A model generated the notes under the pieces. It ran no database searches. It saw only the letters and a list, made by a program, of their open reading frames with translations, and was not told where the DNA came from. 64,000 nt of DNA, from assembly GCA_012295275.1 (NCBI GenBank), contig CM022665.1, forward strand, positions 43,140,152 through 43,204,151. The letters are read 5' to 3'. Every line of letters begins with the position of its first letter. The first letter of the stretch is position 1. Source of the stretch: Chrysomallon squamiferum (Eukaryota > Mollusca > Gastropoda > Neomphalida > Peltospiridae). This document shows positions 29,390-38,403 of the stretch, in pieces. The position numbers and the translations under genes were made by a program.

Positions 29390-29494
29390 TAACAACAAAA
29401 ATAATAACAATAATAATAATTACAACTGCAAGTACTAATTCCAAACTGGATGCAAGAAAAATACTTACAGCTATTTTTTATGTTTTATTTATTC

Positions 29495-29537
<43 letters not shown>

Positions 29538-30101
29538 TTAATCTAAAACAGAATCCTACTATAAGGAATGCTGTTAATAAATAAATAAATAAAAATATTT
29601 TTGTTGTTTACATTCACATTTTTCTCTTTTTAACATAACATCAGTGTATTGTTCGTGTAAAAAAAAAAAAGTTTTTGTACAGAAATGAACCCAATACAAT
29701 GGGGTACCTCTGAAGTTTCATTTCCTTCGAGGAAATGTGTGTTTATTTTGTAAGATTACCCAGCAGGTATCAGTATGAGAGAGAGGTACTGACTGAAATA
29801 TGGACTGTGAAATGTAACCAGCAAATCATCTCTATCTGTATGTCACATGTGTCAGAAAGTTGACAAGGATGCTAAATTTGTAACAAAACCTCAAAATAAC
29901 AACAACAACAACAACAACAATAATAACAACGTTAATAATAATAAAAATAAGAAGAAGAAGAAGAAGAAGAATAATAATACATTATTACAAAAACTGAATA
30001 ACTGTCAGAAATGTGAAATTCATGATAAAAACTCAAATTAATAATAATATACATTATTATCTAGATTGTATTATTGTCAGATCTGTGAAATTCATATTTC
30101 A

Positions 30102-30148
<47 letters not shown>

Positions 30149-32691
30149 TATACATTACTAACATAAGCTGTATGATTTGTGAAATTCATAATAAAACCTC
30201 AAAACAATAACATACATACAGTGTCTGAATAGTGGAATTCATAATAAATTCTCAGATTAATAATAATAATAATATGCATTATTACGTAGACTGTATGCCT
30301 GTTAGAACTGTGAAATTCACAATAAAAACTCAAAATAATATTAATGATATGTATTATCATATAGACTGTACTGATATCAGAACTATAAAATTCATAATAA
30401 AATCTCAACAGAATATACATCATTACATAGACTGTATGCCTGTCAGATTCATGAAATTGATAATAAAACATGGTAATAATTTACATAACATAGACTGTGT
30501 GTCTGTCAGAACTAGAAATTGATAATAAAACCTCAAAATAATAATAATAGACATTATTACATAAATTGTATAACTGTCAGAAATGCATATTTTATGATAA
30601 ACTTTCTTAATGATACACATTACTGTATCAGCTTTGTCAGATTTGTGATATTCATAATAAAACTTTAATATTACAAACTGTAACACAGAATCTTTAATGT
30701 GAGAATTGCAAACCTGTAATAAAACTTAATAAAAATATATTTTGATACAGACTATAAAATATATGTGTGTAAATGTGTCTATATAATATAGCAAAGTCTG
30801 TAAATAATTTGGATAAAATTATGTTGATGATGAATAAATTCTAGACTAAAAACAAGTTTATAGAATAAATACTAAAACTCTTTTAATTAAATCATACAAC
30901 TATACAAATAAATATCATTACTATAGTAGATCATTGATTTGATAAATAATCCAATGTTCATTAAAATTTTGTTTGTGTGTTAAATGAGTTTTAAATACCT
31001 CAAAGTAAATCAATAAAATTAATTTAAAAAATAAATAATAGTTTGTTTGTTTTTTTAATTAAAACTGTGATTGTTCTAAAAATTTGATATTTCTTCTGTG
31101 TTTTTGAATTTTGAATTTATTTATTTATTAATATATATTTTTTTTATAATTATGTGTATATCAGTAAAATAATATGTGTTCTTTTCTTTGGGGGTTTTTC
31201 TGTACTTTTAATAACTGTATACACTGTCTCATATTGGGACACTTATGAGGCTGAGCAAAAGTGTCCCTATATTGCAAGTGTCCCTTCATCAGAGGGACAA
31301 AAATTACAGGACATCATTTCTTTAACGTATTTCCTATAATCTTCATTTACAAACACCAAACTGCAACAAACATAAATCATCATAGCTGACCAGTGCCATA
31401 GCAAGCATCTCAACTTTCTCCCAAAACACAGTTGCAAACAAATTCAGTTCATTGATGGATGTAAGTAAAACATTCATAAAACTGATAATAAGCATAATGT
31501 ATATCTATGTGTGTGCCATACCATCTTTTCAACCTCAACAGTCCATTAAGATGCAGTATTTATAAAACACTGAATGTTGAATGACTGCTTTAACAAAATT
31601 ATTTACCAACAGGATTGTGTGATTCTTCAACAAAAACAAAACTCCCAGCATGTACTGTGCAGTACAGGAAATGGGTGATGCCTTCTTTAAAAATATTGTA
31701 TAAAAGCTGCCAACAACAATAAAATTATTTATTTCAGAGAAAACAAATCTAAATTGTCCATTTTAGCAGTGGGATAATAATAATAATAGGTGTCCAATGA
31801 TTTAAGAGACATATGAACTGAAAAACAATTGGGACTTGGAGAAGTGTCTGAATTGCAAAATGTTTTTGACATCCTATATAACAAATTATTAGTATATATG
31901 TATATATATATATGTATGTATGTATGTGTGTGTGTGTGTATACATATGTATATAATGTATATAATTTTTAATATAAATTTCTTTTCTAAATGAAGAAAAT
32001 AAATAGTGTTATAGAGGTGTCATTTAAACAAACAGTTTCCACTCACCTAAAAATGAAGGCTTTATGTCAATTAGTCGTTCATCAATCCTCTTCTTCACCA
32101 GATCTTCAATGGTACTAGAACTGAACACCCACCTGAAATACACACACACATAATTTATAAAGACTGTCCATGTTTATCTGTATATATATATATATACACA
32201 CACACACATACAGATAAATAGATAAGATAGACATATATACACAAATGGATATATATTGATATATACATATACACAGACAAACACAAATATATAATCACAC
32301 ACAAACACACACACTCACACACACACATCATAAAAGGATATTTTTCAACATTAATTTATCTTTTTATACAAAGAAAAAATCCCTGTTCTGTAAAACAAAA
32401 GGCAACCTCTACAAAAGTGACATCCAACTTTATTTTTAGTAAAGGAAGATTTTCATTAAAAGTAAATATTGTAAATTTAAAAATTTAATTTAGCCTGTTT
32501 GTTTTAACTGAAATGTTGTCTATTTTACTAAATCTAAAACACAAACTATGCTGCACATAGGCAGGTCTTTGTGTTAACAGATAATTTATCTCAATAGATT
32601 ATGTGTGCACAGAAATATTTCATTAATTTACTAAATATAATCTCCTATCCTTTTACTGTTAAATAACAAAACAGTCAGTTACAAAATACTA

Positions 32692-32747
<56 letters not shown>

Positions 32748-32873
32748 TCATTATTATTATTATTTCATTGATCCAGTTGTAATTAAATGGTTATAATTCA
32801 GGTCTGACATGTTAAGTCATTGATTCAATCACAAACACCAGATATTTCCCATGCCATGACTTGAATATTAAAC

Positions 32874-32954
<81 letters not shown>

Positions 32955-35109
32955 TTGTTTCAGGAATCATCCTCACTAGAATATTTTAGACCAGTTTAGC
33001 AAACAGTAGCAGTATTTGACTTACTGAAATATTATTTATTTACAATTCCAATATCCGGCACACATTTATTATATCACCAGATGTCACACATTTTTAAAAA
33101 TTAATTGCTAGTTTTTACCACTTTAATATTTTACTTATGTCAGTTTTACAGTTACCTTAATATATCTAAACTTTTAACATTTCAGTCATGTTAATTTTTA
33201 ATCTATCAATAATTTAATATTTTTGTTATGTCAATTTTACGATTTTCTGTAATTTAATAATCATGTTATGTCAATTTTATAATATTTGTGTTATGTCTAT
33301 TTTATAATTTTCTATAATTTAATATTTGTTATATCATTGTTATAATTGTCTATAAATTACTTGTGCTATGTCAATTTTATAATTATCTATTTTTTTCTAT
33401 AATCTGATATTTTATGCTATGTCAAATTTATAATTATTTATAATTTAATATTAGTGTTATATCATTTTTATAATTTTCTATAATTTAATATTTTTTCTAT
33501 GTCAATTTTATAATTATCTATAATTTAATAGTTAAGTTATGCTAATCCAGCAATATTTATAATAAAAATCAATCCATCCTTTTGGTATTATAATTACCTA
33601 TAATTTAATATGTCATTTGTCATTAATGTTTTGAAAACAATGTACAGCATAATATATCTGTTAAGTCAGCACACAAATCTATCCATAAATTAAAAATATG
33701 ACATGTCTCTACAACTTAACATTTATTTTGTGTCATTTTATACACAAATATAAACATTTTAAAAATTTCTGTTACATCAGTCCACGCAAATATATTGATT
33801 ATTTAATATTTCTTTTATGATATTTACATTTTGTTATTTATTTTGTCAATATTTACAGTATTTCATTTATGATGACACAAGCAATATCTGTATATTGTTA
33901 TTTCTGTTGTCAACACTACAAATATTTATATTTTAATAATTTTTATTTAGTGCTAACAACTAGTTATATTTATTTAAATTCTTTTTCTCTGTATTGACCT
34001 GCAAGACAAGGAGATATTTTACAACATACAACAAACATTTAAAAAAATAAAAAAAATTAAAAAAAATAAAAAATAAAATAAGGACATGAAGGTTAAATAT
34101 AGTCATTTCCTCAATTGTATCATTTTCCTCTGTTTTTTGTTTTGCAAAAATAACAGCATGATGCTAGAAACATTTTTTTTTACTAACAGCAGTAAGAGAC
34201 ATTAAATAAAAATAATTTTATACCTTTGCTTTCTGTAAACATTGTTTCAAAATATACAGTTTAGTGACAGATCTGACATCAATATCAGTTTTCTAAAGGA
34301 TGTATAAATCATTAAAATATATTACTTGATTTCATATCTCATCTGTATTAGTTGAAGTTAGCATCCAATTTTTCTAAAGGATATATAAAACATTAAAATA
34401 TATTACTTGACTGCATATCTGTGTTGATTGAATTTATCACCCAATTTTTCTGTATGTGTGTGTATGTGTGCACGTGTGCATGCATGTGTATGTGTATGTA
34501 CATGTGTAAGCACACAAACAGATAGAGAAATACACTGATGCAGATACACAAATACATACAGATATTCAGACAGAGAGATAATGAGATAAACAGATAGATA
34601 TGCACTCATACACAGTATATAGATATTTACAAATGATCTGAATACTGTTCTACAGTATATGCAATTTAAAAAAGAATTTTAAAAATCAGACATTTTTTTT
34701 TTTTTTTTTTTTTAAATGTAATAATCATTACAAAACCAAAAACTCAGTAAACACATTACATTGCAGTTTTAATCTGTCTTTAAAAAGGCTGACATTTTTT
34801 AATGGAATACAATAAAGCAATAGTGTTAACAGCTTCTAATTACATGTAGAAATGTCTAAAATGATTTATGTTTTATTTTTTTATTTTTTTATTTTATTTT
34901 TTTTTAATAATAATAAAACTGATTTGATTGCAACATAAAATATATTAAATTTTCCTAAAATTTTTATAATTTTTACAGTAAATCTTTATTTTTTTTATTC
35001 TTTTTTATTTTTTTAGTATTTTAATATTAAACTGGTCAAATCAGATTCAGTAAGCTACAGATGAGGATGTAATTAATGCACATGGCTGCATTCACATGCA
35101 CAGGCATAT

Positions 35110-35142
<33 letters not shown>

Positions 35143-36844
35143 TTTTCAACTTGTTTTTCTTTTAAACAAGAAAACAAACAGAAAATAAATAACAGTGAGC
35201 AAACAAAAAAAAAAAAAAAAAAAAAAAAAAATAGAGAGATAGAAGGAAAGAAAGAAAAGAAAAAAACTAGAAAAAAGTTATCAAAAGGTCAAGGAGTATT
35301 TGCATGACCAGTATTTAGATACTGATAAAACAAACTCAGTGTCTGTTACCAGGTTTTTGTTGTTAGTTACCCGTCGTAAATCTCAACATTACAACAGTCA
35401 ACATAACCAGTATCTCAATCACCTGTCACCTGTGGTCATATCTGATCTATTTTTACTGAGGTCACTGCATCAGTTCTCATTTACAAAAATATATCAGGTC
35501 AAATGCTTATTAATACTTTATTATCAGCAAAGGTTGGCCGCCAGTTAACAGAAACAAAATAATCCTTAGCAGGCATGTTGTTTTATTTCAGCAACAGAAA
35601 TTATCCTTATTTTAACATTTTTCTTGTGTTAATATGCAAGTCAGCTGAGTATGTATGCCATTTATCTGCATCGGCGTATGTACATTTTAGCAAGGCAAGA
35701 AACAAATATACAAACAGAATTATTGTTTACAGGGCTGTGTATTATGTTTCAGAAAGAAAAGACACCAATGGTTTCAACTGACTGTTTATACTATTCTAAC
35801 TATGTGCTATCAGTAAAGTACTCATCAAGCAATAACAAAAGGAAAGCAAAACAAAGAAACTTGATCTTATTTGTTTTTAACAGCTATGTATATCATTATT
35901 ATTACAACAGTGACGTAAACAGTATATGGCTATCTTTTTATTTTTTTTGTTCCAAAATTCAGTAATAATATGTCGTTGAAAGCAACCAGTTTTTGGAAGG
36001 ATTTTTGTATGGAATGAATTTCTGTTATATTTTGTTATTGTTTATTATCAGCAAAGTCTGGTTTTCAAGTATAAATCCAAGAGTAGAAAAATGAAAGTCT
36101 AGCAAATTTATTTCTGAAGTTATATTTTAAAAATTAAAAACCTTTTCATTTTAAATTTAAAAAAAATACATGCACTGGTTATTTATTATAATCATTTATA
36201 ATAATATATATTTGTTTATATTAAGAAATGAGTTAACTTAGCCTTTTAGCAAATACAGTTTATTACAAATAAAAATTAAATTATTTATCAACAGTCTACA
36301 CAGTTATATATTAGAAGGGTTTCCTTTCTGATCCCTTGCTGTATATTTAATATGAATGTAGGCCTGTATGTTTGTTTGTAAAATCAGTGAACCGAGAAGT
36401 ATGGATTTAAGAGACATTTAAGTGTGTATTCACTGAACTGTGACCAACTCCGACAGAACGTGTTTTAATAACATACAGAACAGCTAAGACTGATATTCAT
36501 GTGAAAGTTGGGTTCACTTGATCATCTAAATATTCATGAAATCCACAGTTGTTTTGTTACATTTACATTTGGTTAATATCTAAAACTGAAAATAAAATTA
36601 AATGACTATACATACATACATGTGTGTTTGTGTGTGGGTGTATGCGTGGATGTGTGTTTGTGTGTGTGTGTGTGTGTAATTTCTTTAATTCTTTTTCATT
36701 TGGAAAATTTGTTTAGGAAATGCATTAAGAATTATTTTAAAATTCTGAGATCAAGAATACTTTAGTGTTTTTTGGCATCTTTTTCTTTTTGTCATTGTGA
36801 TTTTTTTAAATATGAAATACATTTTGTAATATACATGAATATAT

Positions 36845-36878
<34 letters not shown>

Positions 36879-37910
36879 TCATTTTTCCTTCTTTATTAAA
36901 AATATTTATCAGTCAAAGCATATTTTATTCAGAAAATAAACAAAAACAGAAAATAAAATAAAACAAAATTATTAGTGAAACAGAATTTTTTTTTAATAAT
37001 TTAAAAACAAAAAAAATAATAATAATAAAAAATTATATAAAACATCTTTAATATGCAGTATTTTATTTTATATGCTTTAAAATTGTACTGCATGATGCTG
37101 TGCATTGGCCTTTACCGTTCTATTACTAATTAATTTTTTATTAGTGCTACATTCTAATAAAACGACATCTCAAATTTCAAAGAGCTGCAGCATATATTTT
37201 GATTACATCTAGATGTCAAAAAGAGATAAAATAATACAGATATAAAATTTTAACTTTAAACCAAATACACGTCTGTATAAATAAAATAATTTATATTTAT
37301 TTTTAATCATTTATAAAACCACTGTAAAGAACATTTTTTAATACAAAAACTGAGAAATAGTTTTTAAAATAAATATAAATTATTATATATATATCGCAAA
37401 AAAAAAAAAATATATATATATATATATAACGTGTTACCGTATTCTTAATATTTTTGGCATTACATTTCTCATGTGCAGTAACGAAGTTATTTGTAAATTT
37501 GTAAAAATGAGATGAGATTACAAAAATTTAAATATATAACATTTTTAAATATGTAATCTTAGATGTGTGAAAAACTTAACTTACCATCTATTTAATAAAA
37601 AGTTTAACCACTCTGCTGTTTCGCTCTGTCGTAATGCCCTTTTCCTGTGCAGTGCTGTTTCTTCGTAAATCAAATGCTTCTTTATGATTCTTGAAGTCTG
37701 GCTTTTCCATACAACAAACAAACTGGATACCAAGAAAAATATCCATAACGAAGAAAAACCAAAGTAACCAAAAGTCCAGGCCAAAGCTACAACACCTGAA
37801 ACCAGCAGATACATTCTTGCCAAGCCGGTTACTTTTTGCGGCTCCTCTTTAAACTTTCTTTTTCCAGCTCCAGACCGTATGTCTCCATTTGGAACAGTGT
37901 GGGATGGCAT
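1..37910 (-). CDS. SMP-domain and multi-C2 membrane tether, extended-synaptotagmin/tricalbin-like (partial, 3' end off window)
   Basis: Nineteen coding exons are placed on the minus strand, ending within an exon that runs off the left edge; about 725 residues are visible. Order: cytosolic N-terminus, paired hydrophobic segment (residues about 30-70), SMP lipid-transfer domain (about 97-335), then at least three C2 domains. Proteins of this design sit in the ER, tether it to the plasma membrane through C2 domains and move lipids through the SMP tube. Exons: 37585-37910, 32047-32132, 22221-22461, 17428-17556, 16858-16964, about 15912/15963-16077, 15510-15637, 14022-14119, 13301-13425, 12853-12959, 12437-12520, 11740-11829, 11004-11139, 10570-10649, 5991-6032, 2317-2362, 1780-1842, 869-1008, 1-36. 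Phases agree at every junction except 15912-16077 to 15637, which does not join in frame. The SMP sequence does not look like a standard vertebrate E-Syt and may belong to a separate subfamily (inference). Three introns carry tandem copies of their own exon edges. Confidence 0.85.
686..809. repeat. Two (CA)n tracts in a duplicated A+T unit near the exon 18 donor
   Basis: (CA)n at about 686-711 and 770-809, each flanked by ttaaattaaa on one side and cataaaataaaaagaaat on the other, so the tract and its flanks are duplicated. Confidence 0.75.
1911..2310. repeat. Pair of opposing triplet tracts (TTA/TAG/TAC and AAT/AAC)
   Basis: Plus-strand tract 1911-2075 is TTA, TAG and TAC triplets; tract 2172-2310 is AAT, AAC and ACA triplets. 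They are partly complementary and about 100 bases apart, so a transcript of intron 16 could fold back here. Confidence 0.7.
4735..5830. repeat. Tandem repeats built from AAT/AAC triplets (about 70 bp and 60 bp units)
   Basis: Two or three 70-base units at 4740-4890 (agcagcaacaataataaaat, gataataatgataacaatga, catcacaaacataaaa), (AAT)n at 5114-5156, and about five 57-60-base units at 5575-5830 (aaaagcaaggtataataata, aacaataacaacaatgacaa). All are in intron 15 of the SMP/C2 gene. They create long poly-Ile/Phe/Tyr/Cys reading frames on the minus strand that are not genes. Confidence 0.8.
7557..7945. repeat. ~53-bp tandem repeat
   Basis: About seven units of gaaataatatttatgaatgt plus ttattagaaaataatgtata plus tgaatacttaaaa, inside the 4.5-kb intron 14 of the SMP/C2 gene. 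Confidence 0.8.
8660..8905. repeat. 31-bp tandem repeat
   Basis: About eight near-identical units of cactaaatgatatgtatatg plus aaagcatgtta. Looser relatives rich in gttaca, gatgttacaaag and catgatgaaag words extend from 8340 to 9070. Confidence 0.85.
10570..14119 (-). CDS. SMP/C2 tether exons 8-14: end of C2A, linker and calcium-type C2B
   Basis: Exon 8 (14022-14119, LEVKHKCKRLLISSVLEKVE) closes the first C2. Exon 9 (13301-13425) is a charged linker (EKEIENKDGSKLTMKMHYTA). Exon 10 (12853-12959) opens a second C2: AGVVYAVIHGATNVIIADKT then GASDPYCVLFCDRRR. Exon 11 (12437-12520) has TRNPRWESSVEFFVADF, and exon 12 (11740-11829) has FDWDGTNIIDDDFLGSAHL. The ADKTGASDPY loop and the DWD...DDDFLG loop keep the acidic residues that normally bind calcium, so C2B is predicted to be calcium-responsive. 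Exon 13 (11004-11139) finishes the domain (GQVTVSVVFRPV). Exon 14 (10570-10649) is linker. All junction phases match. Confidence 0.85.
13426..14021. repeat. Minisatellite filling the whole intron between exons 8 and 9
   Basis: A diverged unit of about 60-75 bases (aatatttttaattagcagta ... acatttgataaaactaaaaa) is repeated about nine times from just beyond the exon 9 acceptor to just before the exon 8 donor, leaving almost no single-copy intron. Confidence 0.75.
14670..15509. repeat. Tandem array of a 5' splice site plus exon edge (about 6 copies, ~122 bp)
   Basis: Directly downstream of exon 7 of the SMP/C2 gene, the last 27 or so exon bases and the donor (sense: TTTACAAGTTGTCTGATGAC then AAG and gtataag) recur near 15420, 15297 and 15174 with the donor intact. 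Further copies near 15031 and 14838 have the GT changed, and a variant near 14676 has gttttt. The rest of the unit is intronic (ctagtttatta, cagtttgaagg, acatttactag). The array merges with a shorter-period repeat (gttataacatttactaggtt type) at 14150-14650. Confidence 0.85.
15510..16077 (-). CDS. SMP/C2 tether exons 6-7: end of SMP and first C2 domain, junction unresolved
   Basis: Exon 6 opens at 16077 with ALVDPASVNINFAKTGPVQI and runs to GTPEG. Two donors are possible: gtgagt at 15962 (phase 2) or gtgaga at 15911. Reading on in frame past the first donor meets one TGA, followed by VLTIHIFKGNTCTQC, which looks like the first strand of a C2 domain. Exon 7 (15510-15637) reads APDDIRYTVLKIGDFKRQTC then EWEDVCSFFIYKLSDDK, the next C2 strands, but needs a phase-1 partner. 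Neither donor gives that. This C2 lacks the usual SDPY aspartate loop, so it probably does not bind calcium. Exon 7's 3' edge is the seed of the downstream donor array. Confidence 0.6.
16190..16735. repeat. (ATT)n/(GTT)n complex microsatellite
   Basis: About 550 bases of ATT, GTT and occasional ACC triplets in the intron between exons 5 and 6 of the SMP/C2 gene. It produces poly-Tyr/Leu/Cys reading frames that are not genes. Confidence 0.85.
16858..17556 (-). CDS. SMP/C2 tether exons 4-5: SMP domain, second half
   Basis: Exon 4 (17428-17556) reads VNVGFDMVVQDLNISGTLQ then AIVQLSMDVPFPHIRKATVC, and joins exon 5 (16858-16964) in phase 2: KPDVTFNISLLRAIQMMEVP then LLKSWIHTNFMDGLTK. The pattern of strands around VxLxxxxPFPHIxKAxVxF, then PxVxFxISLxRxxxxMEVP, then a helix is the usual C-terminal half of an SMP domain. 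The exon 5 donor is weak (AAAAG followed by gttttta). The acceptor of exon 4 and its first 20-25 bases are the seed of the tandem array upstream. Confidence 0.8.
17557..19030. repeat. Tandem array of a 3' splice site plus exon edge (about 15 copies, 85-95 bp)
   Basis: Directly upstream (in the minus-strand gene) of exon 4 of the SMP/C2 gene, a unit of 95 and then about 90 bases is repeated. Each unit holds tatttcag then AGTGAA...GTAGGTTTTGACAT, the acceptor and first 20-25 coding bases of that exon. The units at 17901-18290 alternate in two types (180-bp higher-order period) and are open in the exon's frame, giving a 158-codon minus-strand reading frame at 17806-18282. Copies start near 17650, 17745, 17910, 18000, 18090, 18180, 18270, 18366, 18461, 18547, 18635, 18720, 18808, 18900 and 18992. 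Confidence 0.9.
19870..20140. repeat. (TG)n/(TATG)n microsatellite region
   Basis: Mixed TG, TATG and CATG repeats within the intron between exons 3 and 4 of the SMP/C2 gene. Confidence 0.7.
20220..20540. repeat. ~135-bp tandem duplication
   Basis: Two and a half diverged units with atcagaattatctgttttaa, ttagcagaaatataaaacaa and attagttcagcactgtcaca, in the intron between exons 3 and 4. Confidence 0.65.
21290..21890. repeat. Degenerate ~23-bp tandem repeat (aatttcaggtaaaa type)
   Basis: About twenty or more copies of a unit like attaatttcaggtaaaaat, many keeping cag directly followed by gta. It continues the intron after exon 3 of the SMP/C2 gene but reads as splice-like only on the strand opposite to that gene. 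Confidence 0.75.
21890..22220. repeat. Tandem array of a 5' splice site plus exon edge (4 copies, ~76 bp)
   Basis: Directly downstream of exon 3 of the SMP/C2 gene, the last 17 exon bases and donor (sense AGAGTGGGAAACAAACG then gtaaaaacag) recur with few changes (AGAGTAGGAAATAAACA/G then gtaaaa). The copies sit near 22133, 22057, 21980 and 21904 as marked by the plus-strand word gctctgtttt or ttctgttttt; the real one is at 22208. All copies keep a GT at the donor position. Confidence 0.85.
22221..32132 (-). CDS. SMP/C2 tether exons 2-3: SMP domain, first half
   Basis: Exon 2 (32047-32132) reads VFSSSTIEDLVKKRIDERL and ends in phase 1. Exon 3 (22221-22461) begins ESLVLKTFDVGEQTPQIRNV and continues through SWFSITNPPAGLHNMSSYQI to FRGRVGNKR. 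The pattern of a helix, then LxLxxFxxGxxxPxIxxVxVF, then a long strand is the SMP fold (the lipid-binding tube seen in E-Syts and tricalbins). Acceptors are tatttcag and tactttcag, donors gtgagt and gtaaaaac. The 9.6-kb intron between them holds only repeats and unremarkable A+T-rich DNA. The 3' end of exon 3 is copied in tandem into the following intron. Confidence 0.8.
22515..22790. repeat. (TG)n and (TATG)n microsatellites near exon 3
   Basis: (TG)n at 22518-22568 lies about 60 bases upstream (in the gene's sense) of exon 3; (ATGT)n at 22752-22790. Confidence 0.8.
25640..25910. repeat. Long (TG)n microsatellites
   Basis: (TG)n at 25661-25702 and 25801-25898 in intron 2. The CVCV and THTH reading frames here are artefacts of the repeat. 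Confidence 0.9.
26500..26765. repeat. (TG)n microsatellites with a duplicated gttacatgtttctgaatgtt unit
   Basis: Several TG tracts, with the sequence tgttt/atatgtttctgaatgttt present twice (26558 and 26619), in intron 2. Confidence 0.8.
29336..29536. repeat. (AAT)n and (ATT)n inverted pair
   Basis: (AAT)n at 29336-29390 and (ATT)n at 29498-29536, complementary and about 110 bases apart, in intron 2. Confidence 0.8.
29850..30690. repeat. ~70-bp tandem repeat in intron 2 of the SMP/C2 gene
   Basis: At least ten diverged units with ctgtcagaactgtgaaattc, ataataaaacctcaaaataa, an (AAT)n stretch and tacattattacatagactgt. Unit length varies with the (AAT)n part. Confidence 0.8.
32699..32955. repeat. 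(ATT)n and (AT)n(GT)n microsatellites
   Basis: (ATT)n at 32697-32746; (AT)n then (GT)n at 32876-32954, in intron 1 about 570 bases before exon 2. Confidence 0.85.
33110..33620. repeat. ~45-60-bp degenerate tandem repeat
   Basis: About nine diverged units of ttatgtcaattttataattt plus tctataatttaatatt in intron 1. Confidence 0.7.
33621..37584. other. Intron 1 of the SMP/C2 gene, promoter-proximal part
   Basis: Mostly A+T-rich DNA with (TG)n/(CA)n at 34450-34500, 35113-35141, 36640-36680 and 36847-36868, and a poly-A tract at 35204-35231. The stretch 35290-35560 is less repetitive and has two adjacent CACCTG boxes (cacctgtcacctg, about 35419-35431). No exon is supported in it. Confidence 0.4.
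37585..37910 (-). CDS. SMP/C2 tether exon 1: start codon, hydrophobic hairpin and start of SMP domain
   Basis: The ATG is at 37910-37908 and opens 108 residues. A basic, polar head (residues 1-27, KRKFKEEPQK) precedes two adjacent hydrophobic stretches (about 30-47 and 50-68), the arrangement expected of an ER hairpin anchor. The exon ends with ETAEWLNFLLNRW, the usual opening of an SMP domain. The donor gtaagtt follows at 37584 in phase 2, and joining to 32132 gives NRWWVFSSS. The first intron (5.5 kb) is the place to look for transcriptional control because the exon lies next to the promoter shared with NUSAP1. Confidence 0.85.
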
Positions 37911-38403
37911 TGTGTTGAAAAGTTTGGCTGATGTGTATTATAAAATGAAAATGACCCCAAAATGCAATGTTGACATCTTGAAATGACTTTCTGGGGTTTG
38001 TTTACTCGGGATCTCTCGGTATATTCCGGTATGGAGGGTTTTCTAGTTGAATCGGTGTTGTCGCTATTTGTAATCTGTATTATGTAGGTGCCTTGATTTG
38101 ATTTTTAAAACTAATTTTGTAAACATTCTACGCTTAGGAATGTAAATTTGTTAATACAATAAATGAATAAAATATCATAAATAATAATATAGCTTTCATT
38201 TGTTAATTTATTTCCTAAATCGGACATTTTGTATGATGACGGCACCATAAAAGTCACAAATGTTCACTACACCGGCACCAAAAAAGTTAGGATTAAGGTC
38301 ACCAAATTAACCAATCAAACATGTGTATACAAAATTCGAAGTGAAAAGTGGAAATCATTATTGTTAATCGTTTGTTTATGTGTCTGCATATTTATTTCGA
38401 AAA
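37911..38403. promoter_or_regulatory. Shared divergent promoter region, SMP/C2 gene and NUSAP1
   Basis: The two start codons point away from each other across 493 bases, so the promoters and both 5'UTRs must lie here unless there are further 5' exons. The stretch 37980-38080 is visibly less A+T-rich than its surroundings. A CCAAT box (38311-38315) lies about 90 bases before the NUSAP1 ATG; CCAAT/NF-Y sites are typical of G2/M genes. No clear TATA box was assigned. Confidence 0.5.

Noticed and set aside
35300-35965. Three plus-strand frames of 68-104 codons in intron 1
   Set aside because: They overlap in different frames, have no domain pattern, and the region reads as ordinary intron.
28226-36060. 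Word ttattatcagcaaaggttgg seen at about 28226, 35517 and 36047, considered as a dispersed element
   Set aside because: The similarity covers only about 20 bases and does not extend, so chance in A+T-rich DNA is likely.
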